Assembly (NCBI GenBank): GCA_024734555.1
Contig: JANPWX010000054.1
Location: forward strand, 5,627,057 to 5,691,056
Origin: Trochalopteron elliotii
Taxonomy: Eukaryota > Chordata > Aves > Passeriformes > Leiothrichidae
Reading direction: 5' to 3'
Length of the DNA stretch: 64,000 nt
The stretch's first letter is position 1, and every line of letters begins with the position of its first letter. Position numbers and translations under genes: made by a program. Below, piece by piece: positions 49,101-61,253 of this stretch. The notes beneath the pieces were generated by a model, which saw only the letters and a program-made list of their open reading frames with translations, made no database searches and was not told the origin of the DNA.

Positions 49101-52100
49101 AGGTATTGACAACAGTCCACAATAATATTCACTATCCTGACTTGGGCATGAACTCAAAGAGCGAGCAGCATTTTCAGATCTCATTTGAAGCAAAGGTGAC
49201 AAAATGCCAGTACGAATTTCAAGCAGTCTCTTGAACTCTCTTTCTTGTTAAAGCTCACAAAATAATGCTCTCTGAAGTTTTTCCAATTATTTATACAACT
49301 TGTTTCATGAAGTACAGAGACAGACAGAAATGAAAGAAAAAACAAGAAACAGAATCCAAATATCTGGCTTCTGAAGAATTTTCTTGCCTGTTGGTTAGGT
49401 GAAGAAAACATATCTATTGATTCCAAACTGACATTTAGAGAAAATGGTTTCTGACTGCAACGAATTTGAAACAAGAGTAAGCATTAAAAAGAGAACCCAA
49501 ACACAGTTTGACAGGAGGAGGTCTTCTGCAGCTTGCTTAATAATTCAAGAAAGCTTTACCCTTTGTGGCAGAAGCTTGTAGAACAAGCAAGTGTCGTACA
49601 AAACTTAAGGAAAATAATCAGAGTATCTCAGAGCTTGGGATGGAACAGGGGAACATGAGCTCAGTCTCCCTAAGGAGCACACTGCAGCTCTACTCAAAAC
49701 CATTCACATGTGACATGTCTTGGCCATACACGTGTGACAAGGGATAAATCAAACTTGTTAGAGATTTAAGCACAACAATAATCATCTTCCACTGCAGAGC
49801 AATACACTGAGTTTTGTTATACAGATTTATATGCGGTCTAATTGTAAAAAAAATTAACTGTTCACTTTCTTTCAGACAACTAAATCCTAAGAAAACATGA
49901 AAATTACACATGTTGTACAAAAAAGATAATGTATTCTTAAAACAAGCTAAGGCACTAAGGCAGAAGATATTTTTCTCAGTCTAAATATTATTGCCTTTTG
50001 TGCAGAGTGTGATTAATTTTCCAGGGTGTGTGGTACTGAACAAGCTCCACCATTCTAGTTGGGTTTTCTTTGTTTTCCATATGCTCAGCACAGGCCAGTT
50101 GAAGCCAAGCACGGTGACAAGGCTCCGTTCCAGCAACAATCAGGGAACATACCGGGCTCAGCATTTAGGCGACAACTGTTGAGGAATTCTGCTGTGAAAT
50201 AAACATCAACATCACAGAAGAACATCAGGACCTCGCCCTTTTCCCAGGCTCTGGCACCCATGTCAAGTCCTCGGCCTCGGTTAAATTCCTCATTCAGAGA
50301 GACAAGCGTGTAATTGTGGAAGTCAGTTTCTCTAGAAGAAAAACAGAGCCAAACCCAAAATAAATCTGTGGGGAGGGGCAGAGGGACCATTTATAGTTTT
50401 TTCAGCATTTTACAGGAATTTCATTCCAGAAATTTAAAAAGAAAAACAGTTATGTGATTATAATGAGAAAACACTAACTGTTACACTTAGTTGTCTATTT
50501 TAATTTTAAAGCTTGTAAAGTGATAGAAACCAGTCTTACTTTGTAACTTCACTTTGTGTTTAATCATTCAGACATATTAAAAGACCTTTTGTTAACTGAC
50601 ATGAATTAAAATGCTCTCCTGAATTACAACGGCATCTAAAATTTGTTGCCACAAACCAAGAAGTCCTGACTAACAGAGAAATATTTGTCTTCACTAGTTC
50701 AGAGGAGAGGGCAAACAGGAAGCCAGAGTCCTGGCATCATCAGACTCATGGAGGAAGGGCCATCTGTGTGGTGGTGCCACCATAACCCAGGTATTTTGCA
50801 TCTCCTCACTGTGTAACAGCAGCACACACGCCTGTACTCACAGCAAAAGAGGGAAGGAGCAACCAAAGGAGACGGGAAACACTCAGAGAACATCTTCAAG
50901 CAAAGTTAAGTGTCTACTTCAGAGACACTTCAGAGGACAATGCTTGAAGAGAACAGACTGAAGATATTCAAGAGTAGCACCACTAAAAAGATACAGAACC
51001 AGGTAAATGTCCCGTGAGCCTGTAGCACTGACTCAGTGCTCTGAGGGACATTACACAGGGAGCAGGGCAGGCAGCAGAGGCCTCAAAATGGAGGGGTACA
51101 GCACACGGCAGGTGCTAGGGAGACTGCAGCAAAAAATGCAGAAATTCTCTCCTCCCTTCCTACCAGATGCCTGTACATGTCAGGCCAACTCTCCATCCCA
51201 TGCTCGAGGCTGGTGACAAAGCAGCCTGTGTCTAACCCAAGTCATGGAGAGGAGCCTGGCCAGCACCTGAGACAGGGGTCACACAAGAGCCCATGGGGAA
51301 CAGGCTCCCAGCTCAGGAATGAGTGCAGGGCCTCAGGTAGTGAAGGAGCCCCTTGGCTGTGGGGAAAAGGATGCTGACACCTGTCCCATCTCTCTGGAGC
51401 AAAAACCGTAAGAGACACATTTGGGAATTTTACATCCATACTGACGTAATGCCACTGCTGAGACAGCCATGATGAACCGTGCTTAGTTACAGCTGAGAGT
51501 AAGTACAGACCTACTTCGACTACTTCATTTCTCTTCTTTATCATTAAATAAAATTGTTTCTCCAGTGAAGTAACTAATAAAATGTACATCCCAGTTCCAA
51601 AGTGCAAGGGGAAAATGGGCTACTGAAATAAACGAATTAATATGACTCCAACAGAAGCCATTTATTGTTTATATAACGCCAGTTACTAGCGTAACTGTTT
51701 CTAGCACTACTGTTCACACATACAGGAGTCTCTCGATTGGCTAAGTCGTTTGTCCATCAGACAGGCACACATCCTTCAGGGCACCTAACTGGTCAAGTCT
51801 TCATCACCATGCTCTGTGTCCTCTATCTGAATTCTGCATTTCTTTTAGACATTTTCCCAGGCTCTTGCTCATTATGTTTAGAGCTGTTGTTGCTCCTGTA
51901 GCTTTGACAAATCCTTGAGAACTTTGGAAAACAAGACTGCAGGTGTCTTCTTATCTACGAACAGTTTGGCTGCTACAGGGAATGGCCTAAGTTATTCAGA
52001 TACATTGCTACACCAAAGAACTTAAACTCTAATCAATCTGTCAGCATGACTGAACATCCACTGCAAAACTCACCCCAGTTGTTTTTTGGACTGTCAGATA

Positions 52101-55100
52101 GAAACCTCAAAGTCTTTTCTGGCTATAACTTGATTTTTAGTAGTCTTCAGGAAACTTTTGCAACCTAAGCTGTAAAATGGCAACCATAAATAGCACACAG
52201 TAAATAAATAATGAATTTCCTAGTAACCTGTAATGGAGTATAAACTTTATTTATTTCTTCATTCTTTTTAAAAAACTGTTTAAAATGCCAATCAATATTG
52301 TTTGTACTGACTGATGTTGGATTGGTACACTTACCTAGCTACAGATTCTAGGATGCTTCTTACTTCTGATAGACCATCTTGTCCAAAGTACACCACTGTG
52401 AGGTGAACACGCTTATCCTGATGAATACACACATCCCTATAAGCACATAGATAAGCTGATATCAGTATTTACTTGTAACACAACCAAAAACTTCAGGTAC
52501 TTAAATGCATTGAAAAGTATTAGCAGATTGAAGTATTCTGGTTAGGCATCAAATTGCTTCAAAGAAAACAAGGGAAGATGTTTTCCCCTCTTCTTTCCCC
52601 ACCTTGCCCATTTAAATCAGAAGGTTCCAATACTGTGTGTCACATTCCAATACCTTATTTTATGAACAGGCACTCTACAACTCATGTGAATACAAAAATT
52701 ATGTTCAAGATCATTTGTGTCCAGGTTCACAATGACCCTGACATTTGTCATTTTGCTGCAATTTGAGAATCTGTTAGGCCCTTTTAGAAGGAATGTTTTT
52801 TCCCATACAGTAGGTTCCATTACAAACATCCCAAGGCAGTTGCACACAATGTTGGAATCATTAGCTCTGTTGCAAATCAACCAGAACAGGAATTCATTTT
52901 GAAAAGGAAACAAAATACTGAAAATCAGCAACACAGCTCACTATATAATCTCATGCACGTACCTAAAATTTTGCATAAATTGTGCAAATGCCTCAGTTCT
53001 TCCAGCAAGAGGAACAATAATGTTAATGATTGATCTAGAAATATCGACCGTTTCACTCTTCACTTTCATGAGGGGTCCAAAAGGTCGGAACAAGGTGACA
53101 TGCCTGTACTCCATGCCATCCATCTTCTTATAAAACAGCTCATACTGTGTCCCCTTATCTCTTTCTGTACGATAGTAACCTGAAGAACAAGTCACACAAG
53201 TAATATGTAAAGTCAAAGATCCCAGCAAGTTGTATTTCAGAACACTGATTTTCCTAAGAACTAAAGCAAACCTTCTGGGTTTCTCCTAAAAACATATGAA
53301 ATTTCCACAATTGTTATTGATCACAATCACCCTTCTACCATTTTAGGTCAGACCTGAGAAACAATCTCAAATGAACTCCAGCTTCCCCTGCTTCTTACAG
53401 ACAACAGGTTTCATGGTCCTATGCCAACTTCTCAGACAGAATTAAGAGTTGGGTCTTCCCAACAAAAAGGGAATTCAGCTATTTGCTATGGAAAAAGATG
53501 GCTGAAATCTAATACTGCCTACTCTTAAGCCCTTCAGTAAGAATGTAGCCCTGAGCTAGTCCACAGCAAAATCTGAGAACATCCGGCCAGTAATCAACAC
53601 AAGAAACACACAATTTGTTCTGTGGGGAGAATAAATGATAGTAACTTGCTTGACAAAGTCTGCAAAATCTGACATGCGGCATCTAAACAAAACAACTGTG
53701 TGATAATGCTGGAATGCTTTTAAATTGTTTTCACTGCTGACCAGTAGTTAATCCTTTCTATGTGATAAGTAAGTGGCATTTTACCACACCCAGAATCTTC
53801 CAGGGACACAGGCAGATGTTTTCTATGTGGCTGTCACACTTTAGGATAACAATGCTAGTCCCTCCAGAAACAGGACTCTGTTGAGAGATATTTTACTCCT
53901 AATGTGTAGAAAAAAATCTTCCCTTTCAGAACATGGTCCTTTAACTTAAGGACCATCAAGGAAGGAAATTAAACCAACAGACTCTAATTTTACACCACAT
54001 AGGAAAGAACTGAGGCTCATCTGTGGTTTTGACCCTACTAAACTCTGTGTTGCTAATTCCATATCTAGGCTAACCTGAGAGTAAGAAATGACGACAGAAA
54101 AAATCCTCCAACAAAAATGCCTTACGTTCATCCCATCTCTGCTCTCCTCTCACCAGCAAGGAAAAAAGGGATTGTCCATAAGAACCACAAGCTATACTAT
54201 GAACTGGCATTACATTCCAGTTAAGTGGCCACCCAGACCACAGAGAAAGTTACAAACAGCTGCATATTCCCAAGTGTGATGCACACCCCTGCCCTCACAC
54301 AAAGCATTTCCATTCACCTGGCTGTCCTGAACTGCCCTTTCTCCAAGCCAGTCTCCTCAGCAGCTGAAATCCCTCCCAGGCCTCCCACCCAGAAAGCAGC
54401 TGGTGGCAGGGCACAGAGTAGACAAGCCATACTGGTGACACAAAAGGTTCTCTTTTGTACCCAGCATTGATATTGTCCTTTTTTGTTGTCTTTTTTTGCA
54501 ACTGAAATCAACATGGGACAAAGTACGTGAAGGAAGCAGCTTTCAGCCTTTGAGCAGCTTAGGTTTGACTGTCTCAGGAACCAGAAAGAAGGGATGAGAG
54601 AGCTTTGTGTCTCGCCCTATGCCCAGGCAAGTATTCTCCATGTTCCCTTCCCTTTCCAGACAAGAGGCAAAGGAATGTGCACACCACCTGGACCTAACTT
54701 CTTTCTCTATATCCCAGATTCCATTTAAAAAGAAAGAATCCTTTCCCTAAATCTTCCCATATTCCTGTGCTCCAGCCTCCATCCCCAAACCAAACCCAGT
54801 TTCATTCACTGATGCTCCCTCTTTCTGCTCAGCCGTCTCTCTTCCACAGCAAGCTCCTTGTGCCCCTCCCATCCTCAAGCTCTGTAATCCATCCTGTCTT
54901 GTGGACAAGCACATGCACAAGCAGACCCCCATGGGAAATGTGCATGACCACCACAAAAGGGCTGTGGGACACATGGTGTTGCAGAACAAGATGGTCCATC
55001 ACACTGGAAGTCAGTGATGACTGAACCTCTTCACTGAGATGCTTTTACCCTTTGAAAAAAGTTCTGCAATGCTCTCCTTGAAAAGACTGAAATTCACATT

Positions 55101-58100
55101 CATGTCTTTGTCAACAAAGAGATGTATGAAGTATGCACTACATTTTAATGCTTATTTTCAAATCATTATTAATTACAAGCACTGAAAATGGTGTTTCAAA
55201 CAATGAAAGTCCACAGTGCTGACTGTCAGAAGCAGCAGAAGATTTTAAATCCCTCTCAACCCTTTTCCATTGCTGCACAGTCCAGCACTGTAGCTTGAAA
55301 ACAGCATCTTGGTTAATGGAGCAGCTGATGCACCGCAGGGCTCGTACATCACACTTTCATGTAACAGACAGCAAATGCTCTGTACCAGGACTCCTGAGGA
55401 AAGCAACATTCAGTATTTTATATTTTATTCTTTTCTTTGCTATCCAATAGCTGTTGACAGAAAAAATTCCATTTACAATGTAAGTGAAGTTTTAAAAAGC
55501 ATACCAGCTGCCAACAGCCTATCTTTAACAAACGATAAGCTCAGATGTCAGTCTACACCAGAAGGCTGTAGTACAGAACAAAATTTTCAAGACTAATTTA
55601 AAAAAAATCCCAAAAGCAAAACCCACTGCTGTAACTTCATAAAGACCTGAATATGCAAATTCAAATCTGAATAGTGCCTTGCCAACATTCAAATGTCAAA
55701 ATACAAGATTCCAAACTTTTGAATCTTAATATGCTACTAGAGCCACTTTTCTTTTAAATAGTAGGTACTTCTGGAGTTATTCTCCTTGTTATGAGCTTGC
55801 CTCTTGCTAATCTACTAATTTGGTTACTTTTATGGGACTGAAGTTTCTATACACAGAAGCCAGATTTGAGAACAGCCAGAAAAAGAACAAATAGCTGGTT
55901 TACTTCTTAGTGTACTCAAGTTTTTAACATTTGGAACTGACTCATTTAATAAAACCTGTTATCTCACCTTCCAACTAGCATACACTTTTGGCTGCCATCC
56001 GAAATAGAACTCCACAAGGAAAGAGGTAAAAAGCAGCAGAAATAATTTAACAGTTGCTATTCCTGGTCCACGAAGCTTTACTCCCTTTGCAGAAGGTTCT
56101 GTTTCCCACCAAATTAAACACAGGAATCCTGGGGATCAGTTACTACCAAAGCCAAAAAGCTGTTCTTCTATTGCCTTGAATATTACTTGCTTTACAACTA
56201 CCAAGAAAGTGTTTGGTCTACGGAATTTAAGATGTATGACCTGGTTTTCTTGGTGTGTATTAGATTTCTCCCCTGAAGTTCCCAGGACAGTGGCCAGTTT
56301 CTGGTCCTGTGCAGCACACACTGCAGGGGCTGCTGCGTGACAAACAGTCCACACTGTTCTACAGATTGCAGGCACTTGGAAGCCTGAAGCATGGGAATAA
56401 AGCATTTTTACATGCCAAGGATGGGTGGGGAGTCTTCCTTTTGATGACAACCTAAAGAAAGTTTCTAGATTTTGCCCAGCTCCAATTGGAAACACAGAAG
56501 CAGGAGAAATGAGCCCAAACAGCACTGCTAGACATTCAACAGCAAGACCTTTATCAGCAATTAGCCAATTGCTAATTAGCTTCTAAAAACATGCTAGTGC
56601 TTCTGTTTTCCAAAGGTTCATTTAAAATGTTTGTGCAATGGAAGAGCTCTTAATCTCTTCATTAAAAAAGCCAATTACACTGATAAATGTAAACCCAAAT
56701 AAGCCAGTTACACTGACAGTGAAGTGTGTCCATGAAGGCTCCTTAAGGCTTCTCTATCACCATTCAAGACTCAATGTCACAGGCTTCTGGAGAAAGGGAA
56801 CAGAGGTAATACTATTATCTCCTCTAAATTACTCTCCATTTCTCAATATTATTGAATACTGATCTCAAAGAAATCTATTTTTAATGGAGGTCTATCTTAG
56901 AATGTGCAGTTCAGTAATTAGGTCCACTGGTCATAATCCTAAATGCATTCATGAATATCAATGAAGATATGTAAAACTGCATCTCTTATCCTCTCTAGGC
57001 ATACTCTTCATCCACAGGGAATAGGATACTCTTGTTTCTCATACACTTAGATCTAATGTAAACACTGAGAAAAAAAACCAACTTCAAAGTGTTTCTCAAA
57101 CAGCAACTGCAGAACAAAACTTTTTTTCAGGTCAGATTTTTGTTCTGTTAATATTACAATTCTGTAAGTTTCATTATGGGTTGCTGCAAAGGAAAACAGG
57201 TACAGCAAACAAAGCTGAGAAAGTTGCTGGTTTTCTCTTCATTGGTAGAACAAGTCAACTGAGCTTTGTGAAAAATAATTTGAAGTTTTCAGAGACTATC
57301 TTTGTAGTTGTAATACACACTTAGAAATCTTTTTAACTTAGTGTTATTGCTCAAAGCCTGCACATAACCATGATGTGGCTGTAGCAGCTCTGCCTCATCA
57401 CAATTCCAAAGCAGATTTGAATCATCACTCTGTCTTGCAACACTAAAAAAATAACATCAGTTTAGAAAGCACTTGACCAGGGTGCTCCCTGCTGTGGATA
57501 CAGCTTCCTTGCTCCACTGGCAGAAAACAACATCTTCATGCAGAGCCCACAGAGGCTGAGCATGCAGCAGGGCAGCTACAGGAACAGTTAAATCGAGAAC
57601 ACAGAGCTAAAATGCAAAGTGGCAACAATAAAGCTGCATCCATCAGCATGTATTCGGAACTTTTTTGGCCTGCACAATATTAAGAGTAATAAAAAGCAGT
57701 AGATTCAGACTACCATGAGTATTATTGTCTAACTAAGTGTACTTTTTCAGAAAAAAGTTTATTTAGGAAATTCCTACTTATACAATAGAAAGCAGATCAA
57801 TTTTAAATACAAGTTAATAGTATTTGTTGTCCCAAGTTACTCCAATATAGATAAATCCTAAAATACAATAAGAAACAAAAAATTCTCAATGTTTTTTCAA
57901 ATGAAGACAGTGATATTTCACTGACTGGGCATCAGAGGCAACATAAATGCTGGAAAAGAACTTCAAACACATTCAGCAGACATTAAAATACACCATTAAG
58001 TAAAATTGTCCACAAGAAAAGATATTCTAAACTTATTTAAACAGTCACCAAATTCTCTAAGGAGAGAGTACCTGAAAGTACATTTCACAAAAAAATTACA

Positions 58101-61100
58101 TGGTTCAAAGTTTAGTCTACTATTTCACAAGTCTAGGAAAATAGCAGACACAATTCCCAGAACCAAATATTGACCTACATAAAAACAGCCTGTTGACGTA
58201 ACAAGCTGGAAGACTTTAGAGTAAAAATGCCTATTTCTTGTAGCACAGTTTTGTGGCTAAGTTTTTGTATATAGATATGCAGTAGTTTTGAGGAAAAGAA
58301 TCCTGCAAGTCAGAAAATAAAATCAACTTATCTATACTGAGCATAAAACATGATGGTTATGTATTAAGTAATGCAGTACCATGTTTTCTCTTTTGTCCTT
58401 GAAAAAAAACCCACCAAATTTCTCAGCCTCCAGTTTCAAATTGCACAATACTCTAGTTTTAGTCACAAACCACTTATTACAAAATAATTACCAACTGAAG
58501 AGAATGTAGAACTTGAATTATTTGCTTCAACTGATGCCAGATTTAAAAAAACTGTTTCTCTTAATAAGCAACACTAACCCAGCAACAATTTTGATGTACT
58601 CTTAGGACAGTTACAGGACCTGCTCTGACTTCAGCTGATACACCAAGTCTTCTATGCAATTTCAATTCCATACCAGTTTAGGACAGCTTAAGGGAGCAGT
58701 ATTTCATAAACAGAATGGCATTAGCTTTCCAACTGGACTTCCATCAAAGGGGGATGCACAGGCAGTGGAGGCAGAGTGCTAGAGCCTGTTCACAGGGCTG
58801 CAGGGCAAGGGACCTGTGTGTACCAACACCAGCTGGGTCTGCTTCTTACCTCCGAGTTTGGGAAAAACAGGGGTGGGGAAAAATATGCTAACATTCAAAA
58901 GCTGCCTTGTTTTGCTGGCTAATTAGACAGTAGTATTTGCACATAAAAAACCCACAGAATACCCACACAACCCACAACTTCTGTCTGAAGAAAGATACTA
59001 ATAGATACAGATAACACTATGGCTGGTTGCTAACACACCCATATGCAGCATCAGAGACTTGTCTTTCCCTATAGTTCCCGTAACCCTGTGTTTGAAGTTA
59101 TTGTCTTTACAGCAAAAGGAAATTAGTCTGATTTCCAAATACTGGTGTGAAGAGAGGCAGAGGTATGAAGTGTAATTCTAAGGTCCTAAAACTGTTTGCT
59201 TCTTGAACGTCTGTCATTAAAGGCAGTACACTAAAAAAATCAACAGCTATTTCAATCATGGTAAAATAACAATCCACCAGAGTACGAGCAACATCTAAAA
59301 CAGCAATGGAAAAGCACCTGAATACTTAATGAAGAAATAAAGCACAAGACTGACTACCCCTGGAAAAAAAAATAGGGTTTTAAATGAGAACTGTACTAAG
59401 AGCCTAACACAGGCTGTGTTGCATTGACCCAGCTGAGTGGATTCCATGCCCTGCACCACCTTTTGGAATGAAGAAGGGTACTTGCATCAAACTTCAAAAC
59501 ATAGTAGCTGTTAAAAGCAGAGACTTTTTGCACTACAGACCAATTACATCTTCTGAGACTGAAAGAACCCATTATTTCAAGACCAATGGTATCTTTCACC
59601 AGCGTGACTGATTAATAATACAGACATCAGTACTTACTCCAGAATCCCTTCTACAGTAATGGTCTTATAACATGGTCCACCTTTTGGTTTCTAATGGCAG
59701 CATGAACTGTATTTAATGCTGTAAGTATAAAGAAGAGGTACTAGGGCAGTTTTTGATAATACTTCTCTCCATCGCATGAGACCATACCCTGAAAGCCACC
59801 TGTTATGGGATTTGTTACTACTGCATTTTTTAAGGGCCTTACTAAGTGTTGAAAGTTTAACTGCTACATATGCCTTTATAATACGTGTTCTGCAATTAAA
59901 TTTACAGGCACTGAGACAAAACTGGAGAACAAGAGAACTGTTGAAGGCTGCACAGCTTAGCAGACCCCATAACTGTATACCATGAAAGGTCTATTCAGGA
60001 CACCAAGTTCCTCAGCTGACAGACCCAGAACAGAGCCCACCTCTCTCTCTCTCCAGTATTTCTGTGCCAACTCTCAGAGAGTCAAATGCCTGAATATTAA
60101 CTAAAAGTGGCATAGAGATGAGTGAAGAAAAACCACATCGCTTCATACAGGATTGCTTAACTAGAGAGATGAATCAACTTCTCCTTCCCACTGCCATCAG
60201 TTTCACTGAAGGTCTTTCAGTTATTTCATACCATAAGCAGCTGTGTCACACTGACTTTGGCTACAATCAGTTATGAATGCATCAGTATTTTAAGCAGATA
60301 CAGCTTCTCCCCTACACCTCTTGTGGTGAGCCCTTCTGAAATGCATTTGTTACTCCACCAGGTAAAGAAGCAGTAATATTCTCATAGTCAGAAATAAAGG
60401 TTCTTATTGTGCAATCACTCTTCAAGACTCTACCCAAGTAGGTAAAACGCCTAAAAGTACAAACACTATTAAATGCCTCTTGTGATAGTCTGCTTAGGGA
60501 CTAGGAAGCATGTAAACATACCTTCTACAAAATCATTTTCACTATATAGCTGCCTGTCTCCTACTCCATCATCTTCATCTTGTCCATCTTCTTCATCTGG
60601 ATTATTGATAACTTCTAGGCCAGCCTCAATAACTTCCACCAATTCATCTCGTTTATCCTTTCTAACAGGTTTCTCTTCTGGATGCCGAGTGAGCCCCATC
60701 TCCAACTGGAATACTTTCATGGAGGTAAAGCTTTCAAAAGGAATGACTCCATACTCACTAGGCAGTTTGGCCCCCATGCTCACTTCAGCTTTGTCAATCT
60801 GGGAATGAAGAAACTCTAGGAGATCATTGGATGTTTGTTCTTTTGTGCCCTGGTAGTGCATACCATTGACCTTCGGGCTCTTTTTCTCCTGCAGGGACTT
60901 CAATTTGTCACTCATTTCCTGAAGCTCTTGCTTTAGCTGGGCAATCTGACGTTTCAGACTGGTAGCTCGGTTTTGATAATGCTCTTCTTGCTCCTGCAAG
61001 AGAGCTTGATAGTATTCTTTACCCATGGTTTCACCTACAACACCAGGCAGAGATCCATTGCCATCTGTCTGTGGAGCACACTCCAGCAAATACATGAGCA

Positions 61101-61185
61101 AGATTAAACTGAATAGTAAAGCAAGGCCCACCAATAGCCAACGAGTCCTGGCTTGAATTACTAAGCCTCTTCTGGGCATTCTCAT
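45899..61185 (-). CDS. CSGALNACT2: CSGALNACT2, chondroitin sulfate N-acetylgalactosaminyltransferase 2 (7 coding exons)
   Basis: Golgi type II membrane glycosyltransferase that adds GalNAc during chondroitin chain initiation and elongation, from UDP-GalNAc to glucuronate-ended acceptors. Exons in gene order: 61185-60522, 53179-52963, 52436-52335, 50331-50153, 48549-48455, 47446-47365, 46191-45899. They sum to 1632 nt, or 543 residues plus stop; human is 542. A short basic cytoplasmic tail is followed by one membrane segment (residues 16-34), a coiled-coil stem (about 56-102), an acidic linker (about 193-210) and the GT-A catalytic region. The metal-binding D-V-D lies at 368-370, W-G-G-E-D at 456-460 and the H-L-W-H motif at 484-487. 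All introns are GT-AG. A second ATG (61179) gives M-P-R-R-G, matching the human start, so the true start may be two codons later. Convergent with RASGEF1A. Confidence 0.97.
46192..47364 (-). other. CSGALNACT2 intron, 1.2 kb
   Basis: Intron with a two-unit 18-bp tandem duplication at 46838-46873 and a T-run at its 5' end beside the upstream exon (about 47337-47349). No other feature is recognised. Confidence 0.8.
46838..46873 (+). repeat. Two-unit tandem duplication, 18 bp period
   Basis: CATCTTCTGGCAGA occurs twice, 18 bases apart. A small intronic duplication without visible function. Confidence 0.8.
47365..47446 (-). CDS. CSGALNACT2: CSGALNACT2 coding exon 6
   Basis: Acceptor ATTGCAG, donor G|GTAAGA. 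It encodes residues 420-446, with [15 protein letters not shown], and the first base of codon 447. This is core glycosyltransferase sequence just before the G-W-G-G-E-D motif. Confidence 0.96.
47447..48454 (-). other. CSGALNACT2 intron, 1.0 kb
   Basis: AT-rich intron in which I see no repeats, RNA genes or coding features. Confidence 0.8.
48455..48549 (-). CDS. CSGALNACT2: CSGALNACT2 coding exon 5
   Basis: Acceptor CTTCCAG, donor TTG|GTAAGC. It completes glycine 388 and encodes residues 389-419: [10 protein letters not shown] through P-P-P-V-E-Q-Q-L. It was missing from simple ORF calls because it lacks an in-frame ATG, but it fits the phases of its neighbours exactly. Confidence 0.95.
48550..50152 (-). 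other. CSGALNACT2 intron, 1.6 kb
   Basis: AT-rich intron with a short TA dinucleotide stretch near 48770-48779. No nested feature is supported. Confidence 0.8.
50153..50331 (-). CDS. CSGALNACT2: CSGALNACT2 coding exon 4 (D-V-D motif)
   Basis: Acceptor TTCTTCTAG, donor G|GTATGT. It completes arginine 328 and encodes residues 329-387 plus one base. It carries F-F-C-D-V-D-V-Y-F with the metal/nucleotide-sugar binding D-x-D at 368-370. The split codon reads arginine where I recall serine in human, a change outside the catalytic motifs. Confidence 0.97.
50332..52334 (-). other. CSGALNACT2 intron, 2.0 kb
   Basis: A somewhat GC-richer patch at about 51000-51400 is surrounded by AT-rich DNA. I cannot assign it to a known repeat family or exon. 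Confidence 0.75.
52335..52436 (-). CDS. CSGALNACT2: CSGALNACT2 coding exon 3
   Basis: The acceptor is TTATAG just above 52436; the donor is AG|GTAAGT. It completes arginine 294 and encodes residues 295-327: D-V-C-I-H-Q-D-K-R through S-I-L-E-S-V-A. It has no in-frame ATG, so ORF callers miss it. Length and phase (1 in, 2 out) fit both neighbours. Confidence 0.95.
52437..52962 (-). other. CSGALNACT2 intron, 0.5 kb
   Basis: A short AT-rich intron with no recognisable content beyond its splice sites. Confidence 0.85.
52963..53179 (-). CDS. CSGALNACT2: CSGALNACT2 coding exon 2
   Basis: Acceptor GTTCTTCAG, donor AG|GTACGT. It completes glycine 222 and encodes residues 223-293, opening [10 protein letters not shown] and including R-P-F-G-P-L-M-K-V and [10 protein letters not shown], where the glycosyltransferase fold begins. 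Confidence 0.97.
53180..60521 (-). other. CSGALNACT2 large intron, 7.3 kb
   Basis: AT-rich intron. It contains a diverged 33-bp tandem duplication at 56668-56724 and a perfect 10-bp palindrome (GCTAATTAGC) at about 56571-56580. A 129-codon open frame on the gene strand at 56136-56525 has no domain and is treated as chance. Confidence 0.75.
56668..56724 (+). repeat. Diverged tandem duplication, 33 bp period
   Basis: AAGCCAATTACACTGA and AAGCCAGTTACACTGA begin 33 bases apart. A small local duplication in an intron. Confidence 0.75.
60522..61185 (-). CDS. CSGALNACT2: CSGALNACT2 first coding exon (start, membrane anchor, stem)
   Basis: Encodes residues 1-221 plus one base and ends at GAAG|GTATGT. 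It holds the basic tail, the single membrane segment ([18 protein letters not shown]), the coiled-coil stem rich in Q, E, L and K, and the acidic D/E linker. Two in-frame ATGs lie six bases apart (61185 and 61179); the second matches the start I know from human. The probable acceptor is TTTGCAG at about 61254-61260, leaving about 68 untranslated bases in this exon. Confidence 0.97.
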
Positions 61186-61253
61186 AATATTTCTGTTTCC
61201 AACCCTACAAGATGACTTGTCCGCTCTTGCTTTCCAGGGGACATCACCCTAGA
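61186..61253 (-). other. CSGALNACT2: CSGALNACT2 5'UTR part of exon (inferred)
   Basis: Sequence between a plausible acceptor (pyrimidine-rich tract ending TTTGCAG) and the first ATG. A second AG five bases on would start the exon at 61248 instead. This implies at least one further upstream non-coding exon outside the window. Confidence 0.6.

Noticed and set aside
56136..56525. 129-codon open frame on the CSGALNACT2 strand in its large intron
   Set aside because: Not flanked by matching splice phases and resembles no known protein; the flanking coding exons already join perfectly.
56555..56580. Palindromic AT-rich stretch around GCTAATTAGC
   Set aside because: Short palindromes of this kind are common by chance in AT-rich introns.
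58740..58860. GC-richer patch with a donor-like GAGGTAAG on the - strand
   Set aside because: No paired acceptor in a sensible phase, and the flanking CSGALNACT2 exons splice directly to each other; most likely a decoy site.
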